10,678 bases of DNA from an uncultured Clostridia bacterium (GTDB lineage: Bacteria; Bacillota; Clostridia; Oscillospirales; Butyricicoccaceae), in assembly GCA_910586575.1 (NCBI GenBank), contig CAJUJQ010000111.1:1-10678 (forward strand). Reading direction: 5' to 3'. This document shows, one piece after another, positions 6,899 to 10,678 of this stretch. The notes below the pieces were generated by a model. The model saw nothing but the letters and a program-made list of their open reading frames with translations. It was not told the DNA's origin and searched no databases. The first letter of the stretch is position 1, and each line of letters starts with the position of its first letter. Position numbers and translations under genes: made by a program.

Positions 6899-7299
6899 CA
6901 CTGCACCTCCCCAGAGCATTTGATTGGTATAATAACCATACCGCGCAGATTGGAATACTGCACGCCGTATGCCGTCAAACCTAAATCCGAGCCTGACTCT
7001 GTATTGGCAGCAGCGTTATTGAACGATACCGATGTAGAACCCTCCGAATAACCGGAAATCCGAAGGGTATCCGCAATCGAACCAATCCCCGAAGATGCAG
7101 CCCCTTCTCCCTTTGCATCGTACTGTCCGGATAATTTCATACGATGCGCAGTCAAAAGCGCGACGGCCTGCTCATACAGTTTCCCGAACCGCCTGTGACT
7201 GACAAGGGGCGCGGTAAGCTCCGCCCACTGCTGAATCGTATCATCCGGAACGGATGAAAACTCCCCAGCCGTCAGTCGAAAGATTTCCAGTACCGTCAT
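6898..7299 (-). CDS. Head-tail connector (DUF4054-like adaptor)
   Basis: At 133 residues this matches DUF4054-type proteins, related in role to the gp6-like adaptors that bind under the portal. The N terminus is LEIFRLTAGEFSSVPDDTI, followed by a helix-rich region (YEQAVALLTAHRMKLSG), the SEGSTSVSFNN segment typical of the family, and a C-terminal LTAYGVQYSNLRG. It acts in the virion neck, forming a ring between portal and head-closure protein. ATG at 7299 lies 12 nt past the preceding stop; the ribosome site is weaker than in neighbouring genes (AAGGCGGTG). Its stop overlaps the next start. Length is normal. Confidence 0.85.
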   Translation of the reverse strand: MTVLEIFRLTAGEFSSVPDDTIQQWAELTAPLVSHRRFGKLYEQAVALLTAHRMKLSGQYDAKGEGAASSGIGSIADTLRISGYSEGSTSVSFNNAAANTESGSDLGLTAYGVQYSNLRGMVIIPIKCSGEVQ

Positions 7300-7311
7300 A
7301 AATTCACCGCC

Positions 7312-7578
7312 TTATTCCGCAGCGCCTTTCGCGGACTTCCGCTCCGCTTTCTTCTTTTTGTCGTCATCAGACGGCGGAGCAGGCTCCTTTTCGCCACCAG
7401 ACGGCGGCTCGATTGCAGGCACGGTGGTCGGCTGTACCGTTTCCAGCGCGCCGCGCCCTAACAAAGCACAGACAGCAGGGCCGGATGCCATAGCCTCATC
7501 AATGTCCTTGGTTTCATCAGGCAAGATCATCGTCCTACCGATGTGAATGATTTTCTGCCCTTTATTTCGGATAAGCAT
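7312..7578 (-). CDS. Small structural-module protein of unknown function
   Basis: An 88-residue protein between major capsid and connector genes. Residues 1-30 (pieces NKGQKIIHIGRTMILPDET) look like a compact beta barrel start; 30-52 is helical; the rest is a low-complexity tail with EPPSGGEKEPAPPSDDD followed by a Lys-rich end (DKKKKAERKSAKGAAE). I recognise no family with certainty. Small proteins with this layout often occur at this position in phages of the DUF2184/DUF4054 type. The start is ATG at 7578 because AGGAGG lies 6 nt upstream; a longer frame reaching 7659 runs inside the capsid gene and is not needed. The tail contains a short direct repeat. A head-completion or capsid-associated role is only inferred. 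Confidence 0.7.
   Translation of the reverse strand: MLIRNKGQKIIHIGRTMILPDETKDIDEAMASGPAVCALLGRGALETVQPTTVPAIEPPSGGEKEPAPPSDDDKKKKAERKSAKGAAE
7361..7407 (-). repeat. 17-nt direct repeat in the small protein's tail
   Basis: Positions 7361-7377 and 7391-7407 match at 15 of 17 bases, 30 bases apart (core CAGACGGCGG on the plus strand). They encode the two PPSGG / PPSDD motifs. The 30-nt period suggests an old in-frame duplication that lengthened the tail by 10 residues. Confidence 0.6.
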
Positions 7579-7584
7579 ACGTTT

Positions 7585-7590
7585 CCTCCT
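7585..7590 (-). promoter_or_regulatory. Shine-Dalgarno that decides the start at 7578
   Basis: AGGAGG with a 6-nt spacer before ATG at 7578. It overlaps the capsid gene's stop region and supports the 88-residue reading over the longer one. Confidence 0.75.
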
Positions 7591-8651
7591 TAAATGCCCA
7601 CCGCAATCATAGCGGACATGGGATAATAAATTACAACACCAGCAACACGGGACTCGCACATGATCTCTACCTCAAGATTCTTGTACTGCGCCGGATGCTG
7701 GAGGAACGGCAGGGGGATTTCCGCCGCAAGCTTGTCAGCGTCATACTTGTAGAGGATACCGACCCCCTGGCCGCCCGCAGCTGCCCCACCGGACTTTGCA
7801 TAGGGATTGGTTTCGATGCTGTTAGCGTTCAGCTCGTGACACTCCACGATCTTGAGGCCGGGGAGATTATCCTGCAAATATTTCAGCACAGAAACATTCG
7901 TGCCCTCAATACGACGGAGCGACAAGGAAATGTACACATCGGACGGAATCCCAAGCCGGTCAGGCTTTTCCACACCATGTGTAGAGCTTTCCATCTGCGT
8001 CAGCATTCCCTTTACGTCATCGACAATTTCATCGGCATCCTTTTCCGCCCAGGATGTCTTTTTCGTAGATGCACCAGCCGTCAGGGCATAAACCGGGATG
8101 TCATTATCCTCGGAAAGGACGCCCAGCAGTTTGTGGGACTTGTCTCCCATCCAGATCAGGGTGTTGGTCAAACGGTCGATATGGTACCTCGCAGAATCCG
8201 CGCGGCGGGCGTCCAACGACTTGCCTACCATGCGGGACGCCCGCATTTCCTGTACATTGTAACCGTAGCTGTCACCAACGCCCTTGACGTAACCGGTTTT
8301 CTGCTCCCCTCGAATATCCACGCGCGGAAGATCGGTTGCATAGTTGGTGATGATCTTCGCCATGCCGGTACGCTCATAACCATAATAGGTGAAGCTTTCA
8401 GCGCCCTCCGGAACCTCATGCGTCACCGGGAACATCTGAAGCGCTGTAAATTCCGGATAACGCTTATCGTATGCCTTACCCTTGATGTGATCCAGCTCGC
8501 GGGCAAAGAATACAGAAGCATCTTCTTCACTGTCAAAGCGCATTGCAGGGGAACCGGAAAGCATTGCGGGAATATTGGACGCCATCAGTGCCCGAGCGTC
8601 CGCAATATCATAGGCTTCAGACGGCTTTTCCGCATCATATCTCTTTTTCAT
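7590..8651 (-). CDS. Major capsid protein (DUF2184-like)
   Basis: The 353-residue product matches the DUF2184 major capsid family of HK97-fold proteins. Visible family segments include a long N-terminal arm (residues 1-55), YPEFTALQMFPVTHEVPEG, SFTYYGYERTGMAKII, the turn region DLPRVDIRGEQKTGYVKGVG, LDARRADSARYHIDRLTN, LGIPSDVYISLSLRRI and a C-terminal ESRVAGVVIYYPMSAM. It would form the icosahedral shell. The ATG has AGGAGG with a 10-nt spacer and overlaps the cement gene's TGA as ATGA. It stops with TAA. Length and motifs are intact. Its neighbours (scaffold and cement upstream, connector downstream) give the standard head cluster. Confidence 0.92.
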   Translation of the reverse strand: MKKRYDAEKPSEAYDIADARALMASNIPAMLSGSPAMRFDSEEDASVFFARELDHIKGKAYDKRYPEFTALQMFPVTHEVPEGAESFTYYGYERTGMAKIITNYATDLPRVDIRGEQKTGYVKGVGDSYGYNVQEMRASRMVGKSLDARRADSARYHIDRLTNTLIWMGDKSHKLLGVLSEDNDIPVYALTAGASTKKTSWAEKDADEIVDDVKGMLTQMESSTHGVEKPDRLGIPSDVYISLSLRRIEGTNVSVLKYLQDNLPGLKIVECHELNANSIETNPYAKSGGAAAGGQGVGILYKYDADKLAAEIPLPFLQHPAQYKNLEVEIMCESRVAGVVIYYPMSAMIAVGI

Positions 8652-9169
8652 TGAGTTTTTTCCTCCTCTTTGGGTAAATTACTGCCGCCAACGGACAGTT
8701 GGTTATACAGTTCGACAGCGGCAATGCCGTTCCGCACTTCCGTCAAGAACCTCGCATTGACCGCAATGCCGCCGGTTGTATCAAAACATCCGGCGTTCGT
8801 GCCGGAGTTTACGAGATGCACCTGGCCACCATAAGTAGGTTCAGCATCCGCAGCCAAACGAACCCAAACGCGGCCGCTCTGCATAACACTCTGGCTGGAA
8901 CTGCCGCGGATGATGAGATTGCCGTCCATGTCCATCTCGTTTGTGCCGCCGTTCATGACAACACCAGCAAACTTGTCGAGGGTGCTCGCTTCGCTGGGCA
9001 AGGCAACCTGCTCGCCCGGATTCGTCCCAAATACAACACCCATGCCGCATTTAATCTCGCCGTCCTCTGCTTCCATACAGAAGGAATCGACCGTGTGTGC
9101 TGTGAGATCGTAAAGTCCGCCCGCCACGCCGGAAGGCGTCCTGTTGCTGTAGTTATTCCAAATACCCAT
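8648..9169 (-). CDS. Capsid decoration / cement-like structural protein
   Basis: A 173-residue, beta-rich, Gly/Val-rich protein placed between the scaffold and major capsid genes. It opens WNNYSNRTPSGVAGGLYD, and contains CGMGVVFGTNPGEQVALPS, FAGVVMNGGTNEMDMDG and the strand pair SGRVWVRLAADAEPTYGGQ. This pattern is like the small head proteins annotated as cement (Gp24-like) beside DUF2184 capsids, which bind between capsomers and stabilise the shell. The ATG overlaps the previous stop as TAATG, with GGAGGGG 7-8 nt upstream. The stop overlaps the capsid ATG. The family call rests on remembered patterns and position; the structural-protein role is firm. Confidence 0.75.
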   Translation of the reverse strand: MGIWNNYSNRTPSGVAGGLYDLTAHTVDSFCMEAEDGEIKCGMGVVFGTNPGEQVALPSEASTLDKFAGVVMNGGTNEMDMDGNLIIRGSSSQSVMQSGRVWVRLAADAEPTYGGQVHLVNSGTNAGCFDTTGGIAVNARFLTEVRNGIAAVELYNQLSVGGSNLPKEEEKTQ

Positions 9170-9636
9170 TAGTCATCCCCTCCATCCATATCGTGAATCA
9201 TCTGATCGCGCCGCGCCAGGGCACCCGCAGTCATCGCAGGCTTTGCCGCCGCTGCATCCATGTTGAATATTTGCCGCCGCTGATAATCCGTGTCTTTGCG
9301 TGCATTGACTTCGTTCAGCGCGATGTCATAAGCAGCATTAATGTAATCTTCCGTCTGATCATCCAACCGCAGTGAAGGTTTTACAGACTTGATAATTGCC
9401 CGCTTGAGCTGGGGGATGGACATATCATCCGCACCGTCCAGATGCAGCTTATCGCACACGCGAAGAATCCCCACCCGCTCGCGTACAATCGCATCGACGG
9501 AATCTGCATTCATAGGCTTTGCCGGACTGTCCTTGCTGTCGGAATCCTTTTTATCAGCAGCAGGTGTATTTGCGAAATCTGCTTTTGCCTCCAGCTGCTC
9601 AATTACCTTCAGCAGCGTGTCGATATCCTCGTCCAT
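9169..9636 (-). CDS. C-terminal part of the protease/scaffold protein, cut off by an in-frame TGA
   Basis: These 155 codons are in the same frame as the upstream protease/scaffold gene, separated by one TGA (9681-9679) and 14 sense codons (beginning KDGEPKYDKACAQQ). Those codons read as ordinary protein, and QQMDEDIDTLLKVIEQLEAK forms one coiled-coil-like helix across the nominal ATG, so the sequence looks like the rest of a single longer protein. Known DUF2213 proteins end in a similar helical, charged scaffold domain with a segment like RERVGILRVCDKLHLDGADDM. The ATG at 9636 has no properly spaced ribosome site, so independent translation would be poor. It ends with TAA overlapping the cement gene start. 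It would be expressed only by readthrough, by weak reinitiation, or not at all. Confidence 0.7.
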   Translation of the reverse strand: MDEDIDTLLKVIEQLEAKADFANTPAADKKDSDSKDSPAKPMNADSVDAIVRERVGILRVCDKLHLDGADDMSIPQLKRAIIKSVKPSLRLDDQTEDYINAAYDIALNEVNARKDTDYQRRQIFNMDAAAAKPAMTAGALARRDQMIHDMDGGDD

Positions 9637-9678
9637 CTGCTGGGCACATGCCTTATCATATTTCGGCTCTCCGTCCTT

Positions 9679-9681
9679 TCA
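9679..9681 (-). other. In-frame TGA interrupting the protease/scaffold frame
   Basis: The coding strand reads GAC CGC TGA AAG GAC GGA. Both sides are in one frame and look coding. A single C-to-T change from CGA (Arg) would create it and would fit the Arg/Asp run before it (RDRRDR). UGA is used as an ordinary stop at 3061, 6047, 6445, 6900 and 8650, so general UGA reassignment is not supported. Confidence 0.7.
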
Positions 9682-9927
9682 GCGGTCACGCCGATCCCGT
9701 ACACAACTAACGGGGTCGTCGCCGTCAGACTTTTTCTGCTCGGATTTATCGCCTTCCTCTTGGTTGGCGGGTTCATCCGGAACGGAAAGCATATCCGCCG
9801 GTTTCCCAGCGTCGCCGCCCGGAGGGGAATCGGTCTTTTTGCCGCCACCATCACCGTTGGCGCGAGATGCTTTGAACAGCTTAATCGCCTCTTCCATCTC
9901 TTCCGGGGTCAGTTTGTTCTTGTCCAT
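9679..9927 (-). CDS. Nested in-frame scaffold product (internal start)
   Basis: Inside the protease gene, ATG at 9927 is preceded by a perfect AGGAGG (9940-9935) with a 7-nt spacer and is in the protease frame. It begins MDKNKLTPEEMEEAIKLFK, a charged helix, right after the protease domain ends. This is the arrangement of lambda C/Nu3, in which a separate scaffold is made from an internal start in the protease gene. Up to the TGA it gives only 82 residues, mostly Asp/Gly/Pro/Lys-rich; with readthrough to 9169 it would reach about 252. The strong site suggests the separate scaffold was, or is, made in quantity. Internal initiation is inferred from sequence. Confidence 0.7.
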   Translation of the reverse strand: MDKNKLTPEEMEEAIKLFKASRANGDGGGKKTDSPPGGDAGKPADMLSVPDEPANQEEGDKSEQKKSDGDDPVSCVRDRRDR

Positions 9928-10485
9928 AGAAGTTCCTCCTTCTGAATAATCATCCTGGCTGTCAATATTCAGCCTGGCTTGCCCTCCGGCCCGTGCTTTA
10001 TCTACAAGGGCCAGATGATTGATGCGGATATTGGTTTGAATGGCGTCATAGTGCTGGCCGTTCCAAACGCCGGGAGTTTCGTCAAATTCCACGGAATATC
10101 CAAGGGAAAGCTCACGAAGCCCGCTTTGCCGGATAACGTCCGTGTCGTGAATCACAATTTCTGCCCGCACATCGTCTCCGTCCGGGATGCCCTCCGATAA
10201 GATGGTTCCGATATGCTCGCGGTCTACATTGTTCTTATCCACATTTCCGGCCCTGTGGGTCAGAATCACCGGTTTGCCGCGATAGCTTGCAAGGCTCTCC
10301 GAATCAAATACGTGCTCCGGAAGCCGCAGCTCACGGCGAACGCTCCCGTCCGCATTGTGGTACTCAAAAATACCTACCGAAGTGACAATCGGCTTATCCA
10401 CGAGATAGCCCTCGTCCGTCCAGTAGGTATCTTTCAGCGGGATACTGTCCAAACGCTCTACCCGCTTTAATACGGGAGTATCCAT
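9679..10485 (-). CDS. Prohead protease with scaffold region (DUF2213-like), prematurely ended
   Basis: Residues 1-175 match DUF2213, a group of phage prohead proteins related to S78-type maturation proteases. Motifs include DEGYLVDKPIVTSVGIF, RGKPVILTHRAG (His77), RELSLGYSVEF (Ser127) and INHLALVDKARAG; His77 and Ser127 are candidate catalytic residues by analogy with the family. From 187 on is a charged, Pro/Gly-rich linker ending RDRRDR at a TGA. The natural protein probably ran on to 9169, giving about 438 residues. The protease would cleave scaffold and capsid protein during head maturation. ATG at 10485 has AAAGGAG with a 10-nt spacer. The portal and minor head genes expected upstream are absent, since an insertion-sequence end begins 30 nt away. 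Confidence 0.88.
   Translation of the reverse strand: MDTPVLKRVERLDSIPLKDTYWTDEGYLVDKPIVTSVGIFEYHNADGSVRRELRLPEHVFDSESLASYRGKPVILTHRAGNVDKNNVDREHIGTILSEGIPDGDDVRAEIVIHDTDVIRQSGLRELSLGYSVEFDETPGVWNGQHYDAIQTNIRINHLALVDKARAGGQARLNIDSQDDYSEGGTSMDKNKLTPEEMEEAIKLFKASRANGDGGGKKTDSPPGGDAGKPADMLSVPDEPANQEEGDKSEQKKSDGDDPVSCVRDRRDR
9935..9940 (-). promoter_or_regulatory. Internal Shine-Dalgarno for the nested scaffold
   Basis: Perfect AGGAGG 7 nt before the in-frame ATG at 9927. It is stronger than the site of the protease gene itself, consistent with scaffold being needed in larger amounts than protease. Confidence 0.75.
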
Positions 10486-10515
10486 AGCAGATGCACTCCT
10501 TTCAGTTATTTATTT

Positions 10516-10678
10516 GGGAGTATTTACTAATAGGTAGAAATATGTTAAAATGGAGTAAGGAGGGATGAAAAATGGTAAAATGCAAAAAGAGTAAGAGTGA
10601 AAATATTGTCAAAAATGGGAAAATTCGAGGTAAGCAACGATATTTGTGCAAAGATTGCAGATATAATTTTGTCGAAGG
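10516..10678 (+). mobile_element. Left end of an IS1-like insertion sequence
   Basis: From 10516 the DNA becomes AT-rich and begins GGGAGTATTTACTAATAGG, matching the outward-read sequence at the other edge of the window (18 of 23). A transposase frame starts 56 bases in. The element continues beyond the window, so its size and target duplication are not visible. It lies just upstream of the protease gene, between it and the absent portal-side genes. Confidence 0.65.
10572..10678 (+). CDS. IS1-like transposase, N-terminal zinc-ribbon part (partial)
   Basis: The visible 35 codons read MVKCKKSKSENIVKNG and then KIRGKQRYLCKDCRYNFVE, the N-terminal zinc-ribbon DNA-binding region of IS1-type transposases (usual pattern C-x2-C, then NG, G-x-QRY-x-C-x2-C). 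The second pair (CKDC) is intact, but the first reads C-K-K-S, so one expected cysteine is missing. ATG at 10572 lies about 7 nt after AAGGAGGG. The catalytic domain lies outside the window. IS1 is the best fit; IS1595-like or another zinc-ribbon family is possible. It is the only clear plus-strand gene start and is much more AT-rich than the phage genes. Confidence 0.7.
   Translation, partial: MVKCKKSKSENIVKNGKIRGKQRYLCKDCRYNFVE

Noticed and set aside
7312..7659. Longer 115-residue reading of the small protein after the capsid gene
   Set aside because: Its first 27 codons lie inside the capsid gene; the AGGAGG at 7585-7590 with a 6-nt spacer clearly marks the start at 7578.
7695..8654. A 319-codon open frame on the plus strand
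   Set aside because: It is fully antisense to the major capsid gene, whose family motifs are intact; I see no domain or credible ribosome site.
9169..10485. General reassignment of UGA to an amino acid to explain the split protease/scaffold
   Set aside because: At least five genes here end with UGA in tight overlaps with the next start (for example ATGA at 6048, 6446, 6898 and 8651), so UGA is a working stop in this operon.
1..10678. CRISPR array, tRNA, defence island or other non-phage system
   Set aside because: I saw no regularly spaced repeats, tRNA-like cloverleaf or defence-type domain; nearly all of the sequence is explained by phage structural genes.

Overview
This window is most of the head-to-tail structural operon of a contractile-tailed (myovirus-like) phage or prophage, read entirely on the minus strand, so gene order runs from high to low coordinates. 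The marker families fit together: a DUF2213-type prohead protease/scaffold, a DUF2184-type major capsid protein, a DUF4054-type connector, a DUF3383-type tail sheath, a DUF3277-type tail tube, and a tape measure ending in the usual C-terminal motif. Strong AGGAGG ribosome binding sites and the family composition suggest a Firmicutes host, probably a moderately GC-rich gut clostridium; this is inference. No replication, lysis, integrase or terminase gene is present, and I see no promoter or terminator inside the operon.

Layout, from right to left: an AT-rich insertion-sequence end with the first 35 codons of an IS1-like transposase (10516-10678, plus strand); protease plus nested scaffold (10485-9679), with its C-terminal part cut off by an in-frame TGA (9678-9169); head decoration/cement protein (9169-8648); major capsid (8651-7590); a small acidic-to-basic protein (7578-7312); head-tail connector (7299-6898); gp10-like neck protein (6898-6443); probable head-closure protein (6446-6045); tail terminator (6048-5353); sheath (5352-4189); tube (4173-3754); tail assembly chaperone with a -1 frameshift extension (3738-3059); tape measure (3054-322); a truncated Dit-like baseplate gene (311-54); and a second insertion-sequence end (1-54). 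Genes overlap by ATGA or TAATG or lie within about 30 nt of each other, as expected for one translationally coupled late transcript. No stretch over 300 bases lacks a gene.

How they work together: the protease/scaffold directs assembly of the capsid shell, which the cement protein stabilises. The DUF4054, gp10-like and head-closure proteins build the neck on the portal, which would be encoded outside the window. The chaperone and its frameshifted form load the tape measure, tube polymerises around it, the sheath wraps the tube, and the terminator caps the tail.

Most noteworthy: (1) a slippery T_TTT_TTC and an open -1 frame give a hidden chaperone fusion filling the apparent gap before the tape measure; (2) an in-frame TGA splits the protease/scaffold, although UGA is a normal stop elsewhere in the operon; (3) a scaffold start with a perfect Shine-Dalgarno is nested in the protease; (4) the operon is bracketed by two insertion-sequence ends with matching terminal repeats, one of which truncates the baseplate gene; (5) six structural proteins carry Pro/Gly/Glu-rich low-complexity tails or inserts, one with a 57-nt tandem repeat. 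I see no evidence of a defence system or other non-phage novelty.
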